A stretch of 64,000 nt of DNA from Amphritea sp. 1_MG-2023 (GCF_030547545.1 NZ_JAUOQE010000005.1:1-64000); one strand, 5' to 3'. Numbered from the stretch's first letter, positions 1-9,198 are shown. Notes: generated by a model not told the origin, from the sequence alone. Translations and numbers: made by a program.

Positions 1-122
1 TTCAGAGAAGCAGGATCTCAGCGTTAACATTTTTCGACGTACAACCAGTATGCCTGTAACTGTTGCCTTGATCTCCAACTTCTCTGTAAGCCAGAGGCGG
101 AATTGACTTATTCGCACCTTCC
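1..122. mobile_element. Right end of an IS5-type element or MITE, cut by the window edge
   Basis: Bases 105-122 read GACTTATTCGCACCTTCC, which matches the terminal inverted repeat of IS5-group elements. They are followed by CTAA at 123-126, a fit to the YTAR target that IS5 duplicates. About 30 bases around this end (92-122) recur in inverted orientation at 40816-40846 beside mutS. No convincing transposase reading frame is visible in bases 1-100, so this may be a non-autonomous copy or just the outer end of a full IS whose body lies left of the window. The IS5 assignment rests on remembered ends, not on a search. Confidence 0.6.
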
Positions 123-279
123 CTAAGGCTTCACTTGATCGCGTCGTTGTTTAGAAATCTTTATTGTGGTTATAGCTTTCGGTTGTGGATTCTTTCCTGA
201 TCGGCGAAAATAGCCGCCATTCTATTTTTAAGTCGCTGCGGTGGGCTGTGCAGGGCTGTTTCATAATAACCGGATCTCT

Positions 280-1860
280 ATGTCTAGTATCTCTAAGGAA
301 GTCACGACGCGTCGTACTTTCGCTATCATCTCTCACCCTGATGCGGGTAAAACGACGATTACCGAAAAACTGTTGTTGTTCGGAAACCTGATTCAGAAAG
401 CCGGTACGGTGAAGGGTAAGAAGTCAGATCGTCATGCCACTTCCGACTGGATGAGTATGGAGCAGGAACGGGGTATCTCGGTCACCTCATCGGTGATGCA
501 GTTTCCTCACAATGGTCGTATCGTCAATTTGTTGGATACTCCGGGGCACGAAGATTTCTCCGAAGATACCTATCGTACCCTCACGGCGGTCGATTCGGCG
601 TTGATGGTGGTTGATGGCGCGAAGGGTGTTGAGGACCGCACCATCAAGCTGATGGAGGTGTGTCGTTTACGGGATACGCCTATTCTCTCGTTCGTGAATA
701 AAATGGACCGAGATATCCGTGATCCTATCGATTTGCTGGATGAGATCGAAGAGGTATTGAAGATTGCCGCCGCTCCGATTACTTGGCCGATCAGTATGGG
801 TAAAGATTTTCGCGGTGTATATAACCTCTATACCGATACCATTCATGTCTTTACGCCAGGGCAAGGTAGCGTTATCCCCGATGATATTCAGGTTAAAGGT
901 CTTGAATCGGAGGAGGCTAAAGCGTTACTCGGTGCACTGTATGAGGACTTTATCGACGAGGTTGATCTGGTGCGTGGCGCGAGTCATGAATATGATCAAG
1001 TGGAGTATCTGGCCGGGCGTCAAACCCCAGTCTATTTTGGTACCGCACTGTCTAACTTTGGTGTACGTGAAATGCTCGATGGTTTTGTTGAGCTTGCGCC
1101 TGCACCTATTGCTCGGGACACCCTCAGTCGGCAAGTAGCGCCGGATGAACCGGCTTTTTCGGGCTTCGTGTTTAAGATTCAAGCCAATATGGACCCCAAA
1201 CACCGTGACCGAATCGCCTTTATGCGCGTTTGTTCTGGTAGCTATACACGGGGCATGAAAATGCGCCATGTACGCATTAAAAAAGATATCAAAATTGCTG
1301 ATGCCGTTACCTTTTTGGCGGGTGATCGCTCGAACGTTGAAGAGGCCTTTTCTGGCGATATTATCGGCCTGCATAACCACGGTACGATTCAGATAGGTGA
1401 TACCTTCACCGAAGGTGAAGATCTTAAATTCACCGGTATTCCGCATTTTGCGCCGGAGATGTTTCGTCGAGTACGGCCGAAAGATCCATTGAAGATGAAG
1501 CAGTTGCAGAAAGGCTTGCAACAGCTATCGGAAGAGGGCGCGGTACAGTTGTTTCAGCCGATCAACAAGAACGATCTGATTCTCGGCGCGGTGGGGCAGT
1601 TGCAGTTTGAAGTGGTGGTGTATCGACTGAAAGATGAATATAAGGTCGAATGCATGTACGAACCCGTCACTATCTCCACCGCTCGCTGGGTGGAATGTGA
1701 TGATGAACGCAAGCTGGAAGAGTTTCGTCGTAAAGGGGGTGATAACTTGGCACTGGATGGCGGTGGTCTGCTGACCTATCTGGCACCGACACGGGTTAAT
1801 TTGAGTTTGACAGAAGAGCGTTGGCCCGACCTTCAGTTCCGTTCGACGCGGGAACACTAA
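280..1860 (+). CDS. prfC: Peptide chain release factor 3
   Basis: RF3 is the translational GTPase that removes RF1 and RF2 from the ribosome after peptide release. The 526-residue product has the usual family length. The GTPase motifs are clear: P-loop HPDAGKTT at residues 19-26, DTPGH at 86-90 and NKMD near 140, followed by the RF3 domains II and III. The reading frame is open upstream to a GTG at 241, but the ATG at 280 gives the canonical N-terminus [15 protein letters not shown] weak promoter may lie upstream (TTGTTT at 147-152, TATAGC at 171-176). The gene stands alone between the IS5-type end and yjjV. The assignment is secure. Confidence 0.97.
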   Translation: MSSISKEVTTRRTFAIISHPDAGKTTITEKLLLFGNLIQKAGTVKGKKSDRHATSDWMSMEQERGISVTSSVMQFPHNGRIVNLLDTPGHEDFSEDTYRTLTAVDSALMVVDGAKGVEDRTIKLMEVCRLRDTPILSFVNKMDRDIRDPIDLLDEIEEVLKIAAAPITWPISMGKDFRGVYNLYTDTIHVFTPGQGSVIPDDIQVKGLESEEAKALLGALYEDFIDEVDLVRGASHEYDQVEYLAGRQTPVYFGTALSNFGVREMLDGFVELAPAPIARDTLSRQVAPDEPAFSGFVFKIQANMDPKHRDRIAFMRVCSGSYTRGMKMRHVRIKKDIKIADAVTFLAGDRSNVEEAFSGDIIGLHNHGTIQIGDTFTEGEDLKFTGIPHFAPEMFRRVRPKDPLKMKQLQKGLQQLSEEGAVQLFQPINKNDLILGAVGQLQFEVVVYRLKDEYKVECMYEPVTISTARWVECDDERKLEEFRRKGGDNLALDGGGLLTYLAPTRVNLSLTEERWPDLQFRSTREH

Positions 1861-2017
1861 CGCGTATCAGCGATTAAATCGCTAGCATGTTGGTCTATAT
1901 TCGAGCGCAAGGATGCGCACCTATCGCCGTCGTACGACGGCAATATCATCACGCATATATGCGATCCGCAATTTTTCTTGTGTCGCCTTTAGCGCTTCGT
2001 TGTGGCGTTAACCTGTC

Positions 2018-2023
2018 TATAAT
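2018..2023 (+). promoter_or_regulatory. Consensus -10 box directly before yjjV (possible leaderless start)
   Basis: A perfect TATAAT lies at 2018-2023, only six bases before the yjjV ATG at 2030. Transcription would be expected to start about seven bases after the hexamer, at the A of the ATG. No Shine-Dalgarno sequence is visible before the ATG. No good -35 box is seen at the normal distance. It is either a leaderless promoter or a chance match. Confidence 0.35.
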
Positions 2024-2029
2024 AGCGTT

Positions 2030-2797
2030 ATGCAACTGATTGATACCCATTGTCATCTTGATTTTCCCGTTATTGCCGCTGATATCGAGGCGGTGTTGAG
2101 GCGTGCGCGGCAATCAGGAGTGACTCGATTTGTCGTGCCTGGGGTGGATCGGCAGCGTTGGGCTGGCATTCTAACGCTGTGTCAGCAACATAAAGGCCTC
2201 TATCCTGCGCTAGGACTGCATCCCTGCTTTTTAGCGCATGATCATACGGACGATCTGCAGCGGCTAGAACAGCTATTACAACAGCACCCTGAGATTGTTG
2301 CGCTGGGTGAAATAGGTTTAGATCTGTTTATTCCCGACGCGGATCTGAGGGCGCAGTTAAGCGTATTGCACCCGCAGCTGCTGTTGGCTAAACAGTATGA
2401 TAAGCCGGTTTTGTTGCATGTACGTAAAGCCCATGATCAGCTACTTAAACAATTGCGACAGCTCAAATTACCGCGGGCGGGGTTAGTTCACGCCTTTGCG
2501 GGAAGTCAGCAACAAGCGGTTGAATATTTGCAGCTGGGTTTTAAGTTAGGTATCGGCGGCGCGATCACCTATCCGCGGGCGCTTAAGCTACGTCGGCTGG
2601 TGGCCGAGTTGCCCCTAGGCAGCTTTGTGCTAGAGACCGATAGCCCCGATATGCCATTGTGTGGTTATCAGGGGCAGGTGAATTATCCAGAAAGAGTGGC
2701 CTTGATCGCTGCAACCGTTGCAGATATTAGACAAGAACCACTAGCGGCGATCATTGAGGCAAGTGTGCTTCAGTCGACAAATATCTTGTCGTTATAA
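2030..2797 (+). CDS. yjjV: TatD-family metal-dependent hydrolase (YjjV type)
   Basis: A 255-residue amidohydrolase-fold protein of the TatD/YcfH/YjjV DNase family. Visible metal-site motifs are DTHCHLD at residues 5-11, a GEIGLD segment in the middle, HVRKAH, and ETDSPDMP near the C-terminus, all in family order. TatD proteins are 3'-5' exonucleases or DNases; the cellular role of the YjjV branch is not firmly established. In E. coli yjjV lies a few genes from prfC, which agrees with the order here. There is no recognisable ribosome-binding site before the ATG. The 3' end overlaps the remnant of a lipoprotein gene on the other strand. Confidence 0.9.
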   Translation: MQLIDTHCHLDFPVIAADIEAVLRRARQSGVTRFVVPGVDRQRWAGILTLCQQHKGLYPALGLHPCFLAHDHTDDLQRLEQLLQQHPEIVALGEIGLDLFIPDADLRAQLSVLHPQLLLAKQYDKPVLLHVRKAHDQLLKQLRQLKLPRAGLVHAFAGSQQQAVEYLQLGFKLGIGGAITYPRALKLRRLVAELPLGSFVLETDSPDMPLCGYQGQVNYPERVALIAATVADIRQEPLAAIIEASVLQSTNILSL

Positions 2798-3190
2798 AGC
2801 GTGTCGTCGATATCTTCAAAGGTTTGCCAAACGGTATCGGTATGCGCATTGGCGAGTAGGCGATAATAGCGGCCATTGTCGCGGATGTTATCAGTCTGAT
2901 GAGGCCAACCTTCTGGCGTCTACAGCAGGCGGATTAAGCTAGCACGATAATTTGGATCAGCGATGCCGGTGGCGTAAACTTTCTCGATTGGACCTGCATA
3001 TTGGGCATTGCTAAGATTATAGCAGGTTGAGCGACTGTCTTGAAAGAGCGTGTGATGTTTCAGATCAAAGGTGTAATAACGGATATCGGTTCCGATAGCT
3101 GAGTGATGTTATCCGTGCAGCCGGTCAGCGTCATAAGTGATGCGGTGATAACGCTGAATATATGATTGCCTGTGATACTGAATGATGAAC
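2770..3190 (-). pseudogene. Decayed small lipoprotein gene
   Basis: On the minus strand, a lipoprotein-like leader containing SLMTLTGC (lipobox LTGC) is followed, after a shift of reading frame, by about 90 residues of protein-like sequence. That stretch includes YYTFDLKHHTLFQ, CYNLSNAQYAGP and NGRYYRLLANAHTD. It is broken once by an in-frame stop and ends at a TGA at 2770-2772. No ATG is found before the leader. Frameshift, internal stop and missing start together indicate a dead gene of roughly 130 residues. I do not recognise the family. It runs tail-to-tail into yjjV, so its last codons overlap the yjjV 3' end. Apart from this remnant, the gap 2798-3257 shows nothing. Confidence 0.6.
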
Positions 3191-3257
3191 GTAAACCCTA
3201 AACCTAATGCTGAGAGACAGCGCTTAGGTTTAAGGTAGATCGTTTAAGTCGTGTCAG

Positions 3258-5165
3258 CTAGCTCATATCTTTAAACGGGTTATCGATATCTAAACTGATC
3301 GGTTGAGCATAACCGGGTAGCTTGATCTGTTGATTATTAATCTCAAGATCTTCACCTGTCAGCACATTGTTATCATAGAGATAAGTGGGACGTGTGAGAC
3401 CCTTGATACTGTCTTGATCGTATTTCGCTGCGTTTGCACGGGTCACTTCAAGCTTGTCTTGATAGCGACTGATGGCCTCTGCGCCATGCCGTTTCAAGAG
3501 CATCTGCTGGGTAATATGCGGCGCCAAAACAACCGCACTGGCGTTATTGCCGCCAAACCCTTTAGAGTTGAGAATGACGGAATCCATCCCTTGTGGACCG
3601 ACCTCGATATGCTGCTGACTCAGGTTTAAGTTGCTGGCGTGGATATCGGAGGCAAACTCGGCAGTGGTGGCAATACCGGGGATATAGCCGTACCTCCACA
3701 TACCCAGCGAGAGATTCAGCTGATCACCGCCAGCGGTGCCTTGAGAGTGACCGATATAGCATTTCAGCGCGGCAACGGTCCAGTTTTGAATGCCAAAGGC
3801 CTTGGCTGTTTCATTGATAACGTGGGATTCAGTTACGCGGTTCTGCGGGGTACTGGTACCGTGGGCTTGAACAAAGCTGCGCTGCTGAAGTGATGCTTGA
3901 CCGAGCATTTGTTTGATTAAAGCGGCCGATTTTGCCAGCGTGATGTAATTACCGATACCCGGTGCAGAGATCGATTTTTTATGACCATCGGCGTTAGCGA
4001 AGACTTCAGGCACGGCACCGTAGATATCGGCGCCGAGTTCAAGAGCCAAATCATCACTCATTAACAGCGTAAATTGTGATGATTCAGCGATAGTGAAACC
4101 GCAGTTGTCGCCAAAAGGACGGCAGGCTTTACGGTAATCATCGTCACTCAGTTCGCTGAGGTTATCTAGGGCCAACAGATCTTTATCTTCTGCGAGGGCG
4201 CCCATCGAACGAAAGCCTTCGATAATCTCCTGCGTTACCGGTGCATCGCTGCCACCCACTAATACAACCTTGCGACGCCCCGCACGAATATCATTGACGG
4301 CGTTACGTAGGTTGTACAGAAAAGTCGCGCAGGCACCCAAAGCACCGCCGGTGACGCCAACACTGCCGAGAATATACGCATTGATAAAGTCAGCAGGCAT
4401 CTGTGCATAACCGAGAGGCATCTGCTTAGAGGTAGTGCGTTTACCAATAGAGGGGTATTTAGTTAAGCCGCCAAAACCCAAGTCATCGAGCTGACCGATA
4501 GAGTTACTGGCATAAACACCGATCTGATCTGGGCGTACGCTGGCGGCAATTTTATCCCAGGGAATACCCACCGACTGTAATGCGTCGGACGCGCCGAAGA
4601 TAGTCATCTGAATATTGCGGGGATGATTGCGTGATTGATACAGCTTGCCTGGTTGAAAACCGCTGGGTAGTTGCCCCGCTGATTGGACTAACGCTTCTTT
4701 GTGATCGGGGAAGATAACGTCCAGATTACCCTGAACAGTTACTTCGACCTGTTTCGCCGATAGTGTATTGACTGTCCAGTTGGCAGGGATATGTTTCGGC
4801 ATCTGCCGCGCGCGCAAGGTAAAGCGGATCGCGCCATCGGTGTTCAGTGTGGCGGGTTTATTGAAGGTCACTTGATGAACATCGAAACAGTCTTTTTCGA
4901 TGCGACGAATCAGCGTGTTATTACAAACCTGAGGTTGAATGGCGGCTAATAGTTCACTGACCGGGGTTGGATTACCCTGTTGATCGGTATAACAGTTGTC
5001 TTGGTAATGGGTTAACCCCATAAGGGTCGCCAGATCGAGCAGTGTCTCGTTACGGTCTGTATCGTTAAGCTTGTCGAGCAACAGGCGGCGATAGCCATGG
5101 TGAAAGGAACTTCGTCCGGCTGGGCTGATGCCGCCGAACCCCACAATGACTGGTAGTTGAGACAA
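3258..5165 (-). CDS. fabY: Beta-ketoacyl-ACP synthase, FabY type
   Basis: A 635-residue ketoacyl synthase with the length and opening (VIVGFGGISPAGRSS) of Pseudomonas aeruginosa FabY (PA5174), which condenses acetyl-CoA with malonyl-ACP to start fatty acid synthesis. The thiolase-fold catalytic residues are visible: the nucleophile Cys in GACATFLYNLRNA, a first His in QAHGTSTPQN and a second in YIGHSQGTAGGDQ. The start codon is a TTG (5163-5165) preceded by GAGGA at a good distance. The gene is monocistronic and diverges from the OmpA-like lipoprotein gene. FabB/FabF-type enzymes are about 410 residues, so the extra length supports the FabY branch. Confidence 0.85.
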   Translation of the reverse strand: MSQLPVIVGFGGISPAGRSSFHHGYRRLLLDKLNDTDRNETLLDLATLMGLTHYQDNCYTDQQGNPTPVSELLAAIQPQVCNNTLIRRIEKDCFDVHQVTFNKPATLNTDGAIRFTLRARQMPKHIPANWTVNTLSAKQVEVTVQGNLDVIFPDHKEALVQSAGQLPSGFQPGKLYQSRNHPRNIQMTIFGASDALQSVGIPWDKIAASVRPDQIGVYASNSIGQLDDLGFGGLTKYPSIGKRTTSKQMPLGYAQMPADFINAYILGSVGVTGGALGACATFLYNLRNAVNDIRAGRRKVVLVGGSDAPVTQEIIEGFRSMGALAEDKDLLALDNLSELSDDDYRKACRPFGDNCGFTIAESSQFTLLMSDDLALELGADIYGAVPEVFANADGHKKSISAPGIGNYITLAKSAALIKQMLGQASLQQRSFVQAHGTSTPQNRVTESHVINETAKAFGIQNWTVAALKCYIGHSQGTAGGDQLNLSLGMWRYGYIPGIATTAEFASDIHASNLNLSQQHIEVGPQGMDSVILNSKGFGGNNASAVVLAPHITQQMLLKRHGAEAISRYQDKLEVTRANAAKYDQDSIKGLTRPTYLYDNNVLTGEDLEINNQQIKLPGYAQPISLDIDNPFKDMS

Positions 5166-5488
5166 GTGATAATCCTCGGGACTAGATGAGATGACCGCAA
5201 TACATAGGTCTTACTTATGTGTTAATACAGATTCTATAAGTTGTTGTACCCTGAAACCAGATCTATATCGGTAAAATTGCACCAATAAGGTGATATTCAG
5301 GCTAAAAAACGATAATTTAGGGTCAATATTTGTGCTGGGGAACTTAGTTGGCAATATGATCACTAAGATCGACTGACAAAGCCTGATAAATCGATCGTTG
5401 GAAGCACGATGATATAAACGTATGTTACTCGCGTTCAGCGCGCACTTAAATGCACTGATCGCGGTCACCAATACCCAAAGGAGTGATA
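5166..5488. other. Divergent intergenic region between fabY and the OmpA-like lipoprotein gene
   Basis: This 323-base gap must hold the promoters of both divergent genes. AT-rich stretches that could act as -10 boxes occur (for example TATAAA near 5412), but none has a well-spaced -35 partner. No RNA gene, repeat or conserved operator is evident. Confidence 0.4.
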
Positions 5489-6139
5489 ATGAAAAAAGTG
5501 ATAGTTTTAGCGGGTGCACTCGCATTAGCTGGGTGTCAGACGCTAGATCCTTATACCCAAGAAGCGAAAACCAGTAATGCCACTAGCGGTGCCGGTATCG
5601 GCGCGGTAGCGGGGGCCGTGTTGGGCAATGCGGTGGCCGGTAAAGGTAATCGCACAGAAGGCGCAATCGCGGGCGCTCTGTTAGGCGGGGCCGTGGGCGG
5701 CGGTATTGGTTATTACATGGATCAACAGGAGATGTTGTTACGCCAAGAGCTAGAGGGTACCGGTGTTCGCGTGGAACGCATTGGGGATTCGATTCGCCTC
5801 GTTATGCCCGGCAATGTTACCTTCGCAACCGGTGCTTATAATATTGATCAGGGGTTCTATCCTACGTTAAATTCGGTGGCTAAAGTGCTTATCAAATTTG
5901 ATAAAACGGTGGTGAATGTGGATGGCTTTACCGATAGCACGGGGTCATTTGAAACCAATCAGACGTTGTCTGAACGACGTGCCGCCAGTGTTGCCGAGTA
6001 TCTTTCTCGTGGCGGAGTACCGCCGCTACGGTTACAGTCTAGGGGCTATGGTGAGCGCTACCCTGTGGCGAGCAATGATACCGTGGGTGGACGGGCGATG
6101 AATCGTCGCGTCGAGGTGAATATTCGGGGTAGTCAATAA
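5489..6139 (+). CDS. OmpA-like lipoprotein with glycine-zipper (YiaD-like)
   Basis: A 216-residue outer-membrane lipoprotein. The signal peptide ends in the lipobox LALAGC, making the Cys about residue 16 of the precursor the lipidation site. A glycine zipper follows (GAGIGAVAGAVLGNAVAG and a second Gly/Ala run), then a C-terminal OmpA peptidoglycan-binding domain with NVDGFTDSTGSFETNQ, LSERRA and NRRVEV. The same architecture is found in E. coli YiaD and related proteins, which tether the outer membrane to the cell wall. The ATG at 5489 has AAAGGAG at 5477-5483; an in-frame GTG at 5483 lies inside that site and is rejected. It stands alone. Confidence 0.88.
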   Translation: MKKVIVLAGALALAGCQTLDPYTQEAKTSNATSGAGIGAVAGAVLGNAVAGKGNRTEGAIAGALLGGAVGGGIGYYMDQQEMLLRQELEGTGVRVERIGDSIRLVMPGNVTFATGAYNIDQGFYPTLNSVAKVLIKFDKTVVNVDGFTDSTGSFETNQTLSERRAASVAEYLSRGGVPPLRLQSRGYGERYPVASNDTVGGRAMNRRVEVNIRGSQ

Positions 6140-6212
6140 GTTTTGCTAATGGCGACAGACGGCTGTTTAACGAGACATTAAGCGGCCGCTTGTGTGCTAT
6201 TAGCGAGACTCA

Positions 6213-7433
6213 TTACCAGGCAATAACGACATCATCGGCTTGGATATTGTCGATGCTACTGTCTTCGGCCAGCCGACCAATGGCGAACATCGGCTGCACC
6301 TCAATGACGGTCATGGTTTTACGGGTGTTAGTTAGCTGTACATGGCTGCGCATCGTGTCACTGAAGAAGTTCGATTTACGATAGACGGTGAGTTTATCGC
6401 CGACCTTCATGCCGGAAAGTGCCCCCGCATTAAACCAGAGTAAATTATCTTCGCTTTTGGTGATCCTTGCGGTGAATGGCATGCAGCGCAGTTCATCATT
6501 GAGATCATCGGCGATTTGATGGATCAGTATTTGAGTTTGATTACCATAATCCTGTTGCCAGAAGGCCGCACTGGCAAAGTGAGGTCTAGCTTCGGGTGCT
6601 AGGTTCCAGCGTCCAGCGGTAGTGTATTGCTTGCTAAATAAAAGCGCCCCAGAAAAACCATCGTGAATATATAGATCGAGTGCCAAGGTGCGTAAGTGAC
6701 GTTGACTGCGGTAATCCATGCGGTTATAAAAATCGACGAGTATATTGCGCTTCGGATCGGTGACCGATGAATCGTACATCGTCATATCGCGAATAACGCC
6801 GGAGACAATATATTGCACATCGAGTTGTCGAGTGTAGCCGAGTACGGTGGTTAGCGCTCCAGCACTCAGTTGACGGGTGGGGGCATTACGGGTGTTTTCG
6901 TGAACATTTAGCATGCCTGCGCTGAGCGCTTTGAGGTTGCTGGTTTGATTGATCTGGTTGCTGAGTATATGGCTCAGTTCAGTTTGAATATTACTCAGAT
7001 CCCCTAAGCTGGCGTGTTGTGGATAGAGTAATGGAAAGGCGGTCACGGCCACGGATTTTTGATAGCCATGACCGGAAACACCCGCTGGGCAGCCTGCTTC
7101 AAAATCGATATCGGCTCGCAGCTTAACCCACAGCATCCGCCCCTGAATTTTTTCGTCGAGCACTTCAATATTACTGACCATACCCAGTGTGCTGACCTGC
7201 ATATTGTCGATACTCAATACGCCCTGATCGATGCGTTGAGTGCTGCTGACGATCGCGCTGGCTTGAAGAGAGGCTTGCTGAGTGGCATTTTTGATCGCGG
7301 CTCGACGTGCCGAATCAATATCCTTATCGAATATGAGGGCTCGGCCCTCGGCCTCCATCGTAACGGCATGCAGTGACAAGCTGACAAGGGTAAGCAATAA
7401 CGCGGCGGCGATTCGTATCATAAGGCTAAACAT
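6213..7433 (-). CDS. flgT: Flagellar assembly protein FlgT (H-ring)
   Basis: A 406-residue secreted protein with an N-terminal signal peptide (IRIAAALLLTLVSLSLHA). The next segment, MEAEGRALIFDKDIDSARR, is typical of the FlgT N-terminal domain, followed by the middle and C-terminal domains. In Vibrio, FlgT forms the outer H-ring around the basal body LP ring and is needed for assembly of the MotX/MotY T-ring. The gene diverges from flgO-flgP, the other outer-membrane genes of the same system, which makes the call firmer. Other flagellar genes lie outside the window. Confidence 0.85.
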   Translation of the reverse strand: MFSLMIRIAAALLLTLVSLSLHAVTMEAEGRALIFDKDIDSARRAAIKNATQQASLQASAIVSSTQRIDQGVLSIDNMQVSTLGMVSNIEVLDEKIQGRMLWVKLRADIDFEAGCPAGVSGHGYQKSVAVTAFPLLYPQHASLGDLSNIQTELSHILSNQINQTSNLKALSAGMLNVHENTRNAPTRQLSAGALTTVLGYTRQLDVQYIVSGVIRDMTMYDSSVTDPKRNILVDFYNRMDYRSQRHLRTLALDLYIHDGFSGALLFSKQYTTAGRWNLAPEARPHFASAAFWQQDYGNQTQILIHQIADDLNDELRCMPFTARITKSEDNLLWFNAGALSGMKVGDKLTVYRKSNFFSDTMRSHVQLTNTRKTMTVIEVQPMFAIGRLAEDSSIDNIQADDVVIAW

Positions 7434-7453
7434 ACTTTCTGGCTGACCGATAA
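7427..7453 (+). promoter_or_regulatory. Candidate sigma-28 (FliA) promoter for flgO-flgP
   Basis: TAAACATA at 7427-7434, an 11-base spacer and ACCGATAA at 7446-7453 resemble the FliA consensus TAAAGTTT-N11-GCCGATAA. The -10 part matches 7 of 8 bases and the -35 part 5 of 8. It overlaps the flgT start codon on the opposite strand and would give a leader of about 100 bases before flgO. Confidence 0.4.
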
Positions 7454-7561
7454 TACACTAAGGTATGCAAATTATTGATTCGTTGCAATACGGCGGGGAC
7501 TGTTTAAGTGCCTGATTTATGTTAGTTTAAACGTATATTTAATTCAGAGTGTCGGGTGTTG

Positions 7562-8260
7562 ATGAGATATTCTTTCCTGCTATGTCCCATCCTGTTAGCT
7601 GGGTGTTCGTTGAATCAGTCGATTCCTGTCACGGTGCAGCATATCGATCCGCAGGCGTTGCAGCAGATACGTGAGGCGGAGACGGCAAATCTTGAAGCGC
7701 AACACGCGCAGGCGCAATATGAGGTGAGTCTGGTGGGGCATCAGCCTAGCGGTGGCGATCCTTTGAGTGAAACGGTGGCGCAGATGGCGGTGCAGTTGAA
7801 TGTCGGATTGCAGGAAAACCGAGTGAAACGTTTGCCGATTGCGATTTTGCCTTTTGTACAGTTAGGCAGTAAAGCCTCAGGCACACCGACGGGCGAACGC
7901 CTCAGTGAAAACTTCATCTTTCAATTACAGCAGCATGGCTACAATCTGATCGATTATCGCGCCGTCAGCTTGAATACCACGGTAAAAGAGCCATTATCGG
8001 CGGCTAATCTATCGAGTATTCGTAATCGTTTTCGTATCCATTTTGTCTTAACGGGTACCTATAGTCAGCATCAAGATGGTCTGATTGTTAATGCGCGTGT
8101 GTTAGATACCACGACTCGACAGGTATTGGCCGCCTCGCAAACGAATATCCCCACGGTTCGATTGGAAGGTGCGCTGCCGGGCTATAATCCGATTAAAGCG
8201 ATGGATGAGGGGATGATTATCGAAAATGGCACCCGACAACGCGTCTCGGAGAGCGAGTGA
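7562..8260 (+). CDS. flgO: Flagellar outer-membrane lipoprotein FlgO
   Basis: A 232-residue lipoprotein with lipobox LLAGC close to the N-terminus, followed by the FlgO-family domain (LPIAILPFVQLG, GERLSENFIFQLQQHG, FVLTGTYSQHQDGL). FlgO is an outer-membrane protein needed for full motility and flagellar stability in Vibrio. The chosen ATG at 7562 is two codons downstream of an in-frame GTG (7556); neither has a strong ribosome-binding site. The stop codon overlaps the flgP start (TGATG), so the two are translationally coupled. Confidence 0.85.
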   Translation: MRYSFLLCPILLAGCSLNQSIPVTVQHIDPQALQQIREAETANLEAQHAQAQYEVSLVGHQPSGGDPLSETVAQMAVQLNVGLQENRVKRLPIAILPFVQLGSKASGTPTGERLSENFIFQLQQHGYNLIDYRAVSLNTTVKEPLSAANLSSIRNRFRIHFVLTGTYSQHQDGLIVNARVLDTTTRQVLAASQTNIPTVRLEGALPGYNPIKAMDEGMIIENGTRQRVSESE

Positions 8261-8742
8261 TGATATTGACCGCTGGGTTTAAAAAACTATCTCGGGTTTG
8301 TTTGGCGGCGTTGTTGCTGGTTGCTCTGTCGGGTTGTGAAACCTTTGTTGAGTCCACCAAGGATATTGTGTCTGCTTTACCGGATCTACCGCCGCGAGTG
8401 GATAGTACGCCGCTCGAGCCTAACTGGGTACAGGTTACCGGTTATGCTCCGATTAGTTTGCAAGCGGGGCAAAGTCAACAGCATAAAGTATTGCAGGCGA
8501 TGAAAGCATCGAAGCTGGATGCTTATCGCGAACTTACGGCGCTAGTGCATGGTCAATATATTGCGGGGACAACCTCTGTTAAGGATATGATTTTGCAAAA
8601 TAATTCGTTTCAAGGCGCGGTAGCTGGGATTATTCATGGGGCGCGGGTGGTGAAAAGTTATCCACTGCAAACCGATGTCTATGCCACGATTCTTGAAGTT
8701 GATTTGAGTCAGGTGCAGCAGGCTTGGGAAAACAATCATTAG
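8260..8742 (+). CDS. flgP: Flagellar outer-membrane lipoprotein FlgP (LPP20 family)
   Basis: A 160-residue lipoprotein with signal peptide and lipobox ALSGC, then an LPP20-type domain (WVQVTGYAPISLQ, KASKLDAYRELTALVHG). FlgP is the partner of FlgO in the outer-membrane disk of Vibrio and Campylobacter flagellar motors. The ATG overlaps the flgO stop by one base; an in-frame GTG three bases earlier is possible. A strong bidirectional terminator follows. Confidence 0.85.
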   Translation: MILTAGFKKLSRVCLAALLLVALSGCETFVESTKDIVSALPDLPPRVDSTPLEPNWVQVTGYAPISLQAGQSQQHKVLQAMKASKLDAYRELTALVHGQYIAGTTSVKDMILQNNSFQGAVAGIIHGARVVKSYPLQTDVYATILEVDLSQVQQAWENNH

Positions 8743-8768
8743 CGAGCATGACTGAGTGAGTGAAAGCT

Positions 8769-8807
8769 AAAAAACGCAGCGACGCTGAAGTGGCTGCGTT
8801 TTTTTTT
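8769..8807. terminator. Bidirectional terminator between flgP and the DUF1244 gene
   Basis: AAAAAACGCAGC and GCTGCGTTTTTTTT form a 12-base-pair stem around a 12-base loop. An A-tract on one side and a T-tract on the other let it serve both convergent genes. Confidence 0.9.
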
Positions 8808-8836
8808 GATACTTATCGTTGTATCAACCGGCGGCT

Positions 8837-9133
8837 TTAAGCAGGTTTTTGGCTGGCTTGATAGGCAGCGAGCTGTTCAGGAGTCGCTTTTTGTTGATGC
8901 TTGGCTTTCCATTCACTGTAAGGCATGCCATAGACGTGTTCGCAGGCGTCTTCGTAGCTGAGTTCAACGCCCTGCTCATCGGCAGCCGCTTTGTACCATT
9001 TAGATAAACAGTTACGGCAAAAGCCGGCAAGAATCATTAGATCAATGTTCTGTACATCTTTGCGTTCATCAAGATGTTGGAGTAAACGGCGAAAGGCCGC
9101 CGCTTCGAGTTCAGTTTGAGTTGTTGTGTCCAT
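8837..9133 (-). CDS. DUF1244 family protein
   Basis: A 98-residue soluble protein matching the small DUF1244 family in length and in its conserved core (FRRLLQHLDER, LMILAGFCRNCLSKW, YGMPYSEWKAKHQ). The Cys pair in GFCRNCL and nearby acidic residues are family features. No biochemical function is known to me. It follows glnD on the minus strand with a gap of about 65 bases and may be cotranscribed with it. The bidirectional terminator lies just downstream. Confidence 0.8.
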   Translation of the reverse strand: MDTTTQTELEAAAFRRLLQHLDERKDVQNIDLMILAGFCRNCLSKWYKAAADEQGVELSYEDACEHVYGMPYSEWKAKHQQKATPEQLAAYQASQKPA

Positions 9134-9198
9134 GAGTGTTCCTAAGGTTGGCGAGTAGCACCCTATCGCCGGGCGAATAGGGTGTTTGTTTTTTGCTA

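Noticed and set aside
925-1521. Minus-strand open frame of 198 codons opposite prfC
   Set aside because: Antisense shadow of a conserved gene; no start signal or family.
7480-7525. Sigma-54-like GGCAC and TTGCA pair upstream of flgT on the minus strand
   Set aside because: The two elements are about 19 bases apart instead of 5, so they cannot form a -24/-12 promoter.
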